DNA from: Rhizobium sp. ZPR4
GTDB taxonomy: Bacteria; Pseudomonadota; Alphaproteobacteria; Rhizobiales; Rhizobiaceae
Reading direction: 5' to 3'
DNA: 64,000 nt
Assembly: GCF_040215725.1 (NCBI RefSeq)
Contig: NZ_CP157967.1
Coordinates: 1,178,001 to 1,242,000, forward strand
The notes beneath the pieces are model-generated. The model searched no databases, was not told where the DNA came from, and saw nothing but the letters and a program-made list of their open reading frames with translations. A program made the position numbers and the translations under genes. Within the stretch, counting starts at the first letter, position 1. Each line of letters opens with the position of its first letter. Below are positions 7,695 through 15,110 of this stretch, in pieces.

Positions 7695-7999
7695 GTATAA
7701 GTAGGTCCACGCTTATCTTGGGTTTACTTCTGCCACTCCAAGCTCTGGCAGACGATTTACCCAAAAACCCGGCGCCCATATGCGCCGACGGAGATGTAGG
7801 TTGCACCCTCAGCAATTTGCCCTGGGTCGCTCCGCCTATCGTAAGTAATGGGCCTGGTGTCATTGAGCAACATGTCCAAGATAAAGACTTCAAGTCGCAA
7901 ATTTCTCCAGACATGTTCAAGAAACAAGTGTCGCCTGACCTTCAGAAGGACATTTTGAAGTCGCTACAAACTAGTCCCTCCCTGCAACAGCTTAAATAA
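7691..7999 (+). CDS. Small secreted protein
   Basis: The 102-residue product has a typical Sec signal peptide (residues 1-20, cleavage likely after ALA). The mature part contains a Cys pair (CADGDVGC), a Pro-rich stretch and a C-terminal half rich in Lys/Asp/Gln with repeated SPD-like steps (QISPDMFKK, QVSPDLQK). It overlaps the membrane protein gene by the ATGA arrangement and is the last of the four-gene module. The family is not recognised. Confidence 0.55.
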   Translation: MSISRSTLILGLLLPLQALADDLPKNPAPICADGDVGCTLSNLPWVAPPIVSNGPGVIEQHVQDKDFKSQISPDMFKKQVSPDLQKDILKSLQTSPSLQQLK

Positions 8000-8124
8000 A
8001 AGCCACGGCGCACGGATAGAACAGGGAATCGACGGAAGAATACAGCAACCTATAGGGAAGTGAAATTATGTTGCAATTCTAACAACGGTTGCTACTCTGC
8101 CCCAAGTTGGACTGGGGCGACACG

Positions 8125-9858
8125 ATGACCAACAAGTTTGATCCTTTTGGTGATTTTCAACGTCAGTTTTCGATAGCGACAAAATTTGGGAATTGGGGCC
8201 TCAAAGCCGGAAGGCATTTGAGAGCCAAGTTCACGCGGGGCGATATTGAGCGGATGTATGGGCCAGAGGTGGCCGATGCCGTCGAGGCGGCCATCCGCTC
8301 CGGCCGGGATCCCGGGCCCATCATCGAGCGCGCCGAGCGGGATCTGGCCGCCCGCCAGGAGCGGGAGCGGCTCGTCGCCAACCCGCCACCCCTTTACGGG
8401 TCGGCGCGATGGCCGACATCGCAGGATCTTCGTCAGTATCTCAGGCCTCGTGAGGCGTTCGACCATCCACGCTCGCTCCTGCTGGGTGCCTTCAACGACG
8501 AAGGCGAGACCAAATCGGCCGGGTTGGTGCATTGGGATGGGGATGGGCACTTGCTGACCATCGCGCCGACGCGCTCCGGCAAAGGCAAGACCACGATCAT
8601 ACCCAATCTGTTACGCTACCAAGGCAGCTGCGTGGTCCTCGACCCGAAGGGTGAGCTGTTCGAGGCGACATCGGCGTGGCGCGGCAAGCTTGGCCCAGTC
8701 TACCGCATTGCCCCGCTGGATGGTGGTTGTGGCAAGCCGGTGCATCGCTTCGATCCCGTGAGCCGGGTTCGTCGTCCGTCGGATTCACGCTCCATCGCGC
8801 AGCAGATGTTTCCCCATGATCCCAAATCCCCGTCATTTTTCGCTGACGATGTCGTCGGCTTCATGACCGGTGTCATCGAATACGTCCGCCATAAAGCGCC
8901 ACCGCATCGACGGAGCCTTGCGACCGTCTGCCAGATGGCATCCTTGAAGGGCGCGAGCCTGCTCAAGGTCATGAAGGAACTGGAGACGTTTCCGCCATCC
9001 GCCGATGCCGCTAAGGCCGTCCTCGAAAAAGATCCGCAGCGCGGTTTGAAGGTGTTGCAGGAAACGCTTTCCAGCAAGCTTTATGAATGGAAAGACCCGG
9101 ATATTCAGCGGAGTATCAGCGGAAACGATGTGAGTTTCGAAAGCCTGAAGGATCAAACGGCGACCGTCTACATCGAAATCCCGTTCGACATGATGAAAAC
9201 CCTTTCGGGATGGTTGCGCGTCGTCCTGAAGGCTGCGCTTGACGCCATGCTCGCCAATCCACGCATTCCGGAAATCCCCGTTCTGTTCATGCTCGACGAG
9301 TTCCTGAACATCGGGCCGTTCCCGGAATACCGCGATGCCATCAACACCCATGCCGGCGCGGGCGTCCGGCTCTGGTTCTTCCTGCAAAATCTTTACGCCA
9401 TTCAGGAACATTATCCCGGCGCCAGCTGGCAGCCGTTCCTGAACTGCGCCGTGAAGCAGTTTTTCGGGGTCAACGACGAGGAAACCGCCAAGCTGATCGG
9501 CAGTTATCTCGGCCACAAGACCCATGCCTACATGAACACCAGCGGCAGTGCGAACCTATCATCCCATCTTGGCGGATGGCCGAGTGACGCTTCCACCAAC
9601 AGCGGCATCTCCATGAGCGAGAGCGTCCAGTTTCTGGGTCGCCCGCTTCTGACCAGCGATGAGGTCCGTGAACTGCTGGGCGGATGGCAAGGCGACGGCT
9701 GGCGCTACGGCATTACCGACATCGCGGGGACACGCCCGTTCAAAACGGGACTCGTCGTCCACGAGAAGAGCGAAACCTGCAGACAACGCATCGGAATGAT
9801 ATCGCTGGGGAACGATCATGAGCGACGTAAGGGTGAATCTTCACAATCTCAGAAATAG
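8125..9858 (+). CDS. VirD4/TraG-family type IV coupling protein without N-terminal membrane helices
   Basis: The protein is a DNA-pumping ATPase of the coupling-protein family that docks relaxosomes to a type IV secretion channel. Walker A is APTRSGKGKTT near residue 147, followed by VVLDPKGE. Walker B is VLFMLDEF near residue 385. The family region LWFFLQNLYAIQEHYP and a C-terminal DEVRELL segment are present. The start at 8125 was chosen because the frame upstream of it is not protein-like. VirD4 proteins normally carry two N-terminal membrane spans; here the first 140 residues are soluble, charged and partly coiled (IIERAERDLAARQERERL). The gene overlaps the following M48 protease gene by 41 nt, which implies coupled expression. 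Confidence 0.88.
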   Translation: MTNKFDPFGDFQRQFSIATKFGNWGLKAGRHLRAKFTRGDIERMYGPEVADAVEAAIRSGRDPGPIIERAERDLAARQERERLVANPPPLYGSARWPTSQDLRQYLRPREAFDHPRSLLLGAFNDEGETKSAGLVHWDGDGHLLTIAPTRSGKGKTTIIPNLLRYQGSCVVLDPKGELFEATSAWRGKLGPVYRIAPLDGGCGKPVHRFDPVSRVRRPSDSRSIAQQMFPHDPKSPSFFADDVVGFMTGVIEYVRHKAPPHRRSLATVCQMASLKGASLLKVMKELETFPPSADAAKAVLEKDPQRGLKVLQETLSSKLYEWKDPDIQRSISGNDVSFESLKDQTATVYIEIPFDMMKTLSGWLRVVLKAALDAMLANPRIPEIPVLFMLDEFLNIGPFPEYRDAINTHAGAGVRLWFFLQNLYAIQEHYPGASWQPFLNCAVKQFFGVNDEETAKLIGSYLGHKTHAYMNTSGSANLSSHLGGWPSDASTNSGISMSESVQFLGRPLLTSDEVRELLGGWQGDGWRYGITDIAGTRPFKTGLVVHEKSETCRQRIGMISLGNDHERRKGESSQSQK

Positions 9859-10741
9859 CAGTATCCCGACCTGGTTGGGCTTGGTTCTCGGAACATGGGG
9901 CGGCCTGATCTGGGGCAGCCTGATTTCCTCTCCAATCGGCGTAGGCGTTGGTGTTGCCGCCCTAAGCGGCTTTGGCGGTTTCATCGCCGTTCCCTTGTGG
10001 GGAACGTTCTGGGGCCTGATTGGTCTTGGCAGCCAGCGAGACAGGGCCGTACGACAAGGCGTGACCTTGCTCAAGGAAGATGAACCCCTGGCGCAAAGGG
10101 TTCACGCGTTGGCCGCCCAACTCGGTCTCAAAACCAAGCCCTGGGTTGGCACCATGCCGTACAACAACGCGTTCGCCATCGGCGCCAACGCCGACAATGC
10201 CATGGTGGTGATCGGACAGCCCTTGATCGACACGCTCGATGCCGCCGAAATTGACGCCATTATCGGCCATGAGCTTGGTCACATCGCCAACAATGACATG
10301 CGCCGAATGGGGCTCGCACGTTCGTTCCAGAACTCGCTGGTCTGGTATGTCCGGTTTTCGCAGACGCTCGAAACCTGGGCGCGCTGGATACTCACATGGA
10401 TGTCGGAACTCGCCATCCTACGGCTTTCCCGGAAGCGCGAGTACTGGGCCGACGCCATCGGCGCGGCGCTGACGAGCAAGGAACATATGATTTCGGCTCT
10501 GGAGAAGCTGCACAACGGCCCGGCCATTAGCGGTTTTGAACACGACAATGCGCGCATTATGGTCCGGGGGCGGGCGCTCGGTTCGATGCTCTCGACACAT
10601 CCCACGCTTGAGGAGCGGCGGATTGCCCTCCAATCGGAGAGATTCCTCAAGCGGATTCCGGTACACGCTCCCAGATCGTTGCCACCGCAAGTTCCTGGCG
10701 TCTTACCAAAGGCCGAGGATATCGCCTATGCGAAGCGATAG
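9818..10741 (+). CDS. M48-family (HtpX-like) membrane metalloprotease
   Basis: The 307-residue protein has two hydrophobic N-terminal segments (about residues 18-45 and 50-70). The zinc site is HELGH near residue 150, with the third ligand Glu in KREYWADA near 207, typical of M48 peptidases. The catalytic domain would face the cytoplasm as in HtpX. The start overlaps the coupling-protein gene by 41 nt. The last 16 nt overlap the 3' end of the convergent HNH gene. An island-borne HtpX fused in expression to a coupling protein is unusual. It may process or control a mobilization component, but that is inference. Confidence 0.85.
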   Translation: MSDVRVNLHNLRNSSIPTWLGLVLGTWGGLIWGSLISSPIGVGVGVAALSGFGGFIAVPLWGTFWGLIGLGSQRDRAVRQGVTLLKEDEPLAQRVHALAAQLGLKTKPWVGTMPYNNAFAIGANADNAMVVIGQPLIDTLDAAEIDAIIGHELGHIANNDMRRMGLARSFQNSLVWYVRFSQTLETWARWILTWMSELAILRLSRKREYWADAIGAALTSKEHMISALEKLHNGPAISGFEHDNARIMVRGRALGSMLSTHPTLEERRIALQSERFLKRIPVHAPRSLPPQVPGVLPKAEDIAYAKR

Positions 10742-11751
10742 GTGAAATTGTTGGCTAAAGCCTTTTCTGCCTCCTCCACTTCCGCTGGCACCTTAAAAAG
10801 AGTGTCGTCGTCCTCGGATAAAGCTGTTTCGGGACTGTAGTGTAACGACTGGCTGGGCCCTTCAAAGACCGTGATTCGTTTTCGCGGAGGGCAGCGATTT
10901 ACTACTTCCTGTGCTGGTTCGCGTTCACCAAAGAACCCGATAAGCCGGTGAGATCTATTCCACTCAATGGCCCATGCCCAACAGTCCGCAGATGGATGCC
11001 GTCGCGTCATGAGCTTGAAGAAACCGTCAGCCGTTACGGCATGCAGACGGTTATCCCAATCTTCGACTTCCCGCATAAACCCTCGCATGACGGGATTGCC
11101 CCAGTCTTCCCAGCGCGTCATGAGGACGGGATGAAAGCCATGCAGCCACCAGCGACCCTCGCACGTCTCGGCACTATAGGTCTGCATGAAGAAGAAGGCC
11201 ACGAGATGCAGCCGCGCTAACTCAAAAGCCCGCGCCTCATCAATTTGTGGAGGCGCCACCATGCTGAAATTCACAGTGACTCCCGGCCCAAGGCTACCAC
11301 CGATGTTCAATGTCTCGCGGCTGTCCTGAACAGGCTTCTTCGTGCGTCGGCTAATGGAGTTTGCCGCGCGTCGTCGCGCTTCTTGAATCGCAGCCATATC
11401 GTCATGCGAGTAACGTCCGGTCGGGTCGGGCGCAAGAGTAATGGCGGCAATGTCGTTTTCAAGGTCTGACTTATCGTTGTTACATGATCGGCAGGCGTTG
11501 AGGATCAGGTTCCATTGACCATTGAGCTTCCCCTTGGGGACAAACCGGCGACCAATTACATGGTCTCTAGTGCGGTTGCTGTCTGTCAATGCGATGCCAC
11601 AATAAGCGCAGCGCGCATTCTTGAGTACGACGGCGCGATTTGCAGGATAGATACGGCGGGTTGGCCTCATGAAGTAGCTATTTCCGAATTCGTGAAAGGA
11701 CCGTGTATGAATTTGAATGTCGGGAAAATCGATCGCTACGGTTTCCACCAA
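10726..11751 (-). CDS. HNH endonuclease domain protein
   Basis: The 341-residue protein has an HNH-type nuclease domain near residues 48-100. CAYCG and CRSCNND form two zinc knuckles, RDHV provides the catalytic His, and WNLILNAC completes the fold. About 240 C-terminal residues of unknown fold follow. HNH proteins of this kind occur as homing-type nucleases and as anti-phage effectors. The gene is convergent with the M48 gene (16-nt overlap), and its start overlaps the end of the upstream coiled-coil gene by the same amount, so it is probably read with the mob operon. Confidence 0.75.
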   Translation of the reverse strand: MVETVAIDFPDIQIHTRSFHEFGNSYFMRPTRRIYPANRAVVLKNARCAYCGIALTDSNRTRDHVIGRRFVPKGKLNGQWNLILNACRSCNNDKSDLENDIAAITLAPDPTGRYSHDDMAAIQEARRRAANSISRRTKKPVQDSRETLNIGGSLGPGVTVNFSMVAPPQIDEARAFELARLHLVAFFFMQTYSAETCEGRWWLHGFHPVLMTRWEDWGNPVMRGFMREVEDWDNRLHAVTADGFFKLMTRRHPSADCWAWAIEWNRSHRLIGFFGEREPAQEVVNRCPPRKRITVFEGPSQSLHYSPETALSEDDDTLFKVPAEVEEAEKALANNFTYRFA

Positions 11752-12209
11752 TCCAGATAATCCTCCGGTTCGCGATCTTCGCGATGCATCTCGTCGAGCA
11801 TCCGTTCCTCAGCCTCACGACGCGGGTGGCGCTCATCCCGCGCAATGTCCCGCCGTTCCGGTCCGGGCGCATCAAGGACAGGCCGTAACCAGTCCAGATG
11901 ATCTTCCTGTATGGCGGGCGTTTTGGCTTCCCATTGCTGAGTGACCAGCCTTTCAACACCTCTTTCGTCCTGCTCGCGGATACGGTTTTCCAGATCTTCA
12001 ATCTGCGCCGTGGCCTTACCGAGCTCGAACATAAAGCCAGCCTGGGTTTTCTGGCGCTCGGTGAGTACCATGATGGCGTGGCCGACATCATCGGTCGCGG
12101 CGGCTATCGCATGGATGGCGCGCTCGATCTGATAGTCGAGATCCTCTATCGTATCCTCAAGGGTGTGGGCATGTTCACGCAAGGCTTCCAGTTGCGCTTT
12201 CATATCCAT
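11736..12209 (-). CDS. Coiled-coil protein of the mobilization operon
   Basis: The 157-residue product is strongly helical and charged. Residues 1-75 form a likely coiled coil (LEALREHAHTLEDTIEDLDY), followed by a charged tail ending in DYLDWWKP. The DxLDW phrase recurs (DHLDWLRP here, and DHTLDWMD and NHLDWLD in the neighbouring relaxase), which hints at shared tail repeats in this operon. It overlaps the HNH gene. A relaxosome accessory role is likely from position but unproven. Confidence 0.6.
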   Translation of the reverse strand: MDMKAQLEALREHAHTLEDTIEDLDYQIERAIHAIAAATDDVGHAIMVLTERQKTQAGFMFELGKATAQIEDLENRIREQDERGVERLVTQQWEAKTPAIQEDHLDWLRPVLDAPGPERRDIARDERHPRREAEERMLDEMHREDREPEDYLDWWKP

Positions 12210-12232
12210 GGTGGCCTCCGGTCAAGGCAAGG

Positions 12233-12616
12233 TCAGTGGGCGTAATAGTAGGTGGGCTGATGATCGGGCTGGTCTTGTAGTTCGGCAATGAGAAAGGCGC
12301 GCAGGCGCTCACCTGACGCAACAAGTTCCTGAGCACGGGCGTGGAAGTAGTAGGTGCTCTGGCGCAGTTCCTCGCTGATATCTGGCAGGGTGTCCGCCTG
12401 GATCTTTCGCATCGCCCAGTAGGCGAGCCGCTTGCGGCGGCGAATGAGGTCGGTTTCCAACCATTCCAGCTCCTTCCGCGTCTTTGCGCGCTGCTCATCC
12501 GTCAACTCGCGGATGCCAAGTACCGAGCCTGTGTAAACCTGTGTCATGCAGAAATGATGGGACGACCTCCGCCATTCTGCAAGTGCTATCTGCGGCTTTG
12601 TTCCGGCTCGTGCCAT
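12233..12616 (-). CDS. Small helical protein overlapping the relaxase gene
   Basis: The start at 12616 is preceded by a good GAGGA ribosome binding site and overlaps the relaxase 3' end by 31 nt; an alternative start at 12547 would not overlap. The 127-residue protein is helix-rich with many Arg/Lys/Glu residues (RAKTRKELEWLETDLIRRRKRL) and lacks membrane segments or enzyme motifs. The arrangement resembles small accessory mob genes next to MOBQ relaxases. Function is not known. Confidence 0.55.
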   Translation of the reverse strand: MARAGTKPQIALAEWRRSSHHFCMTQVYTGSVLGIRELTDEQRAKTRKELEWLETDLIRRRKRLAYWAMRKIQADTLPDISEELRQSTYYFHARAQELVASGERLRAFLIAELQDQPDHQPTYYYAH

Positions 12617-13662
12617 TCGCCATCCTCGGATGGTTTGGGGAGAGGTTGAATCTCCACGTCCAGCCAGTCGAGATGGTTTTCCCACCGTTCCAGAACCGCT
12701 AGGTCACCCGGACTTTCAGCATGCTGCTCTGGTCGGTCCATCCAGTCCAACGTATGATCGGGAGCCAACCGATAGGCGGCGGCTTCGTCCTCGCTCAACT
12801 CGCGGCTATTCTGGCGGTCGAGGGCGGCCTGCGCATCAGCGCGGTCGCCGGCTTGCTCCACGCGTTCTGCCGGCACCGGCCAGTGCATGGCGTCAAGCAT
12901 CTTGGTTTCCGCCGCGTCCAAGTCGCGGGGATGGATCGGCGACCCGTCGGGATCGGGCACGGGAAGGTCATGGTCAGGCTCATCGGCTCGCATCTGTTCG
13001 TTCTCCTTGCGCGCATGGGCGCGGCGTGCACGCCGTTCGTCCGGGTTGGCGCCACGGTGGGTTCCGGGTATTTGCTCGGCATTGCGTTTGGCATGACTGC
13101 GGTTATCGATCGTCACGGACACGCCGGCTTTGGCCAAGGCCTCGTTCGCCACCTTCTTCCAGAGGCTGCGCGCTTCGGTGACGAACTGGCGCCCGTCAGC
13201 GCTGCGGATCTTCGGCCCAAACCCGTCCGGCGTGACCACACGTGTGGTCATCAGGAGGTGGACATGGGGATTGTGGCGAGTGCCGTCCTCGTGGATGGCG
13301 AGATCCACCACGAAGCCTTGCGTCGTGTACGCATTGGCCATGGCACGGGCCACGGTGAGCCAGGTCTCGCGCGGCAGCTCCCTCGGAATCGCGAATTCGA
13401 TCTCTTTGGCGAGACGTGCATCGACGCGCTTTTCCGCTTCCTCGACGCCATTCCAAAGCCGCGCGCGATCCGCCATCCACGATGGCGCACCCGCGGGGAG
13501 GTGGATTTCATTGGCGACGACATCGCGCCGTCCGCTGAATGCGGACTCGCGCTCCTCGGCTTCATTGGGCAGGGTCTCACCGGCACGATAGGCGGCGGCG
13601 GCCACGATGGTCCGCCCGTCGCCGCGACTGATGTTTTTCACATGCAGATGGTAGATGGCCAC
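12586..13662 (-). CDS. MobA/MobL-type (MOBQ) relaxase
   Basis: The 358-residue protein matches the N-terminal relaxase domain of MobA/MobL proteins. It opens with the typical AIYHLHVKNISRGDGRT, continues with SAFSGRRD-like and FAIPRELPRE segments, and carries the three-His metal motif in HNPHVHLLMTTR near residues 124-135. A Tyr for DNA transesterification is expected near the N-terminus (AAAYRAGE has one at about residue 25). The C-terminal 120 residues are acidic and hold DxLDW-type repeats. Unlike RSF1010 MobA there is no primase domain. The gene starts about 120-160 bp from an oriT-like hairpin and heads the minus-strand mob operon. Confidence 0.88.
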   Translation of the reverse strand: MAIYHLHVKNISRGDGRTIVAAAAYRAGETLPNEAEERESAFSGRRDVVANEIHLPAGAPSWMADRARLWNGVEEAEKRVDARLAKEIEFAIPRELPRETWLTVARAMANAYTTQGFVVDLAIHEDGTRHNPHVHLLMTTRVVTPDGFGPKIRSADGRQFVTEARSLWKKVANEALAKAGVSVTIDNRSHAKRNAEQIPGTHRGANPDERRARRAHARKENEQMRADEPDHDLPVPDPDGSPIHPRDLDAAETKMLDAMHWPVPAERVEQAGDRADAQAALDRQNSRELSEDEAAAYRLAPDHTLDWMDRPEQHAESPGDLAVLERWENHLDWLDVEIQPLPKPSEDGEWHEPEQSRR

Positions 13663-13775
13663 ACACCTCTCCTCGGCACGGACGGGGGTCCAGGGGTCTC
13701 CCCGGGCGCACTTGCCGATTTTCTCCGGACGCCGTGCGGCCGGTTAGAAAATCGTGCAACGCATCGCCTCTTTTG

Positions 13776-13821
13776 CCAATGCGTACACATTGGGGCGATG
13801 CGTAGGTGCGCTGTTACGCAT
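13776..13821 (+). other. Candidate oriT hairpins and nic-like region
   Basis: Two inverted repeats lie just upstream of the relaxase gene: CCAATG/CATTGG (13776-13793) and ATGCGTA/TACGCAT (13798-13821). The sequence TAGGTGCGC in the second loop region resembles the TAAGTGCGC core of MOBQ nic sites as in RSF1010. Location, dyads and motif fit an origin of transfer. The cleavage position cannot be fixed from sequence. Confidence 0.45.
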
Positions 13822-13952
13822 TGATACATGGTTGGTTGTTTCTTTCAAGATGGCGGCAACACTGCAGGTTGCCGAACCTCCTTGGGAAAGTCTCCCGAGC
13901 GCGCGATTATCAGTTGAGAATGGCCCGCCACTTTGCTAGCAGAGGAAACCAC

Positions 13953-14242
13953 GCGGACGTGGTGAAACTGGTAGACACAAGGGACTTAAACGCAATTTGA
14001 GTGCACCGGCGGAAACGCTGGCTGTAGAACTGCTCAAAGTCGGGGAACCCTGTCAGATGGCGATCCCGAGCCAAGCCTCGCGAGAGGAAGGTGTAGAGAC
14101 TAGACGGGCAGCACCTAAGGCAACGCTAGGGTGAAGGTATAGTCCAGACCACAAACGCCGAATGGCGGCGGCGAAAGCCGTAGCTGGTAAGAAAATCCCT
14201 CGGCCTTTGGCTATACGGGTTCGACCCCCGTCGTCCGCACCA
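13953..14242 (+). tRNA. tRNA-Leu(UAA) interrupted by a group I intron
   Basis: The 5' exon (13953-13987) and 3' exon (14192-14242) join into an 86-nt tRNA with an encoded CCA. The acceptor stem is GCGGACG/CGTCCGC, and the anticodon stem AGGGA/TCCCT encloses the loop CUUAAAA, giving anticodon UAA. A long variable arm typical of tRNA-Leu follows, and the T loop is GTTCGAC. The intron sits exactly between U34 and A35. The gene is complete and lies inside the island, about 300 bp past the relaxase start. It reads UUA (and UUG by wobble), rare codons in this GC-rich genome. It is probably the working replacement for the broken copy at 16469-16534. Confidence 0.93.
13988..14191 (+). ncRNA. Group I self-splicing intron (IC3-like) in tRNA-Leu(UAA)
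   Basis: The 204-nt intron shows the expected landmarks. P1 pairs exon ACTT with GAGT, leaving the conserved U-G pair at the 5' splice site. The R and S elements (GTAGAGACTAGACG and GGTATAGTCC) pair as P7 through GACTA/TAGTC. GCGAAAGC gives a GNRA-capped P9 hairpin, and the intron ends in G14191. Its sequence and U34/A35 position match the cyanobacterial and plastid tRNA-Leu(UAA) intron. No homing endonuclease is encoded. Splicing would need only guanosine and magnesium if it behaves like its relatives. Confidence 0.92.
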
Positions 14243-14330
14243 ATTGCATATAGTTGAATATTAGCTTGACCAAATCCCTTTCTCGGTAATTCTATTCATA
14301 CCGCTGTGCGCGTAAGAGGGAGGGGTTCTC

Positions 14331-15083
14331 ATGAGCGACTTCAGCGCAATCCCAGATGTGCATCAATCGGCGGCAGCAAGTCGCCCGCCGGGAATGTTGG
14401 CCGACGCATCGGCGCCGGCTGTTCTGCCGCCGATCGGTGCGGGTCCTATGCCCATCCTGCCGCAGTACCAGCCCTTGCTGATTGGTGAGACCAACGGCGA
14501 GTTCGGCGTATTCGATGCAAATGGGCATACATGCAGAGTTCCAAAAATCGTCAATATCTCAAAGATACGAGCATTCTTCGGAGGGTGCCCACCGGCCAAG
14601 TTTCTAAACGATCAAAATCCCGAGTGCAGCTGTAAAGCGTTCATTTCTCAAATGGATGATTTCGGTATATTAACAACAAAAATTGGCGGCCAGTACTATA
14701 CCGCTTACGGTACCGGGATTGGCTATCCGATTATGCTCGTAATATTGGCGCTAATTGTCTTTGGGACGATTGGAGCTCCAATTATTTATTTCATCTCTTA
14801 TCGCATGAGCAGATCAGAGATTCAGGCGACGAAAAACCCCGAGTTCTTTTTTCAATGGCACGCACGGCGGCTTTCCGGCCTCTTCGCACTTGTGCTCTTC
14901 TGCGCAGGTTTTGCCTTATTCTTTCTAAGCCTCGCGGGGACGAGCGAAATTGAACTCCTCGGCCTCAGACTTTCCACCAACTATCCGGGCTTAGTGATGG
15001 TCGCCTTTGGATTTCTGATCTGGTGGCGAATTCTGAGCGGTACGTTGCGCGTTGTGAAAGCAGCTCCGTCCGGGGGTGGGTAA
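14331..15083 (+). CDS. Membrane protein of unknown function
   Basis: The 250-residue product begins with an 80-residue Pro/Ala-rich, probably soluble region. A Cys-rich patch follows (CPPAKF, CSCKAF near residues 90-105), and then membrane helices: one near residues 133-158 (IMLVILALIVFGTIGAPIIY), one near 185-205 and one near 215-240. No family is recognised. It stands alone between the intron-bearing tRNA and the integrase, 90 bp after the tRNA. Codon use is AT-richer than in the chromosomal genes, in line with acquisition. Confidence 0.6.
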   Translation: MSDFSAIPDVHQSAAASRPPGMLADASAPAVLPPIGAGPMPILPQYQPLLIGETNGEFGVFDANGHTCRVPKIVNISKIRAFFGGCPPAKFLNDQNPECSCKAFISQMDDFGILTTKIGGQYYTAYGTGIGYPIMLVILALIVFGTIGAPIIYFISYRMSRSEIQATKNPEFFFQWHARRLSGLFALVLFCAGFALFFLSLAGTSEIELLGLRLSTNYPGLVMVAFGFLIWWRILSGTLRVVKAAPSGGG

Positions 15084-15110
15084 TTCACCGCGACGTTCAA
15101 AAGGCGCTAA

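Noticed and set aside
12721..13824. Long plus-strand frame of 367 codons
   Set aside because: Opposite-strand shadow of the relaxase gene, which has clear motifs and codon use.
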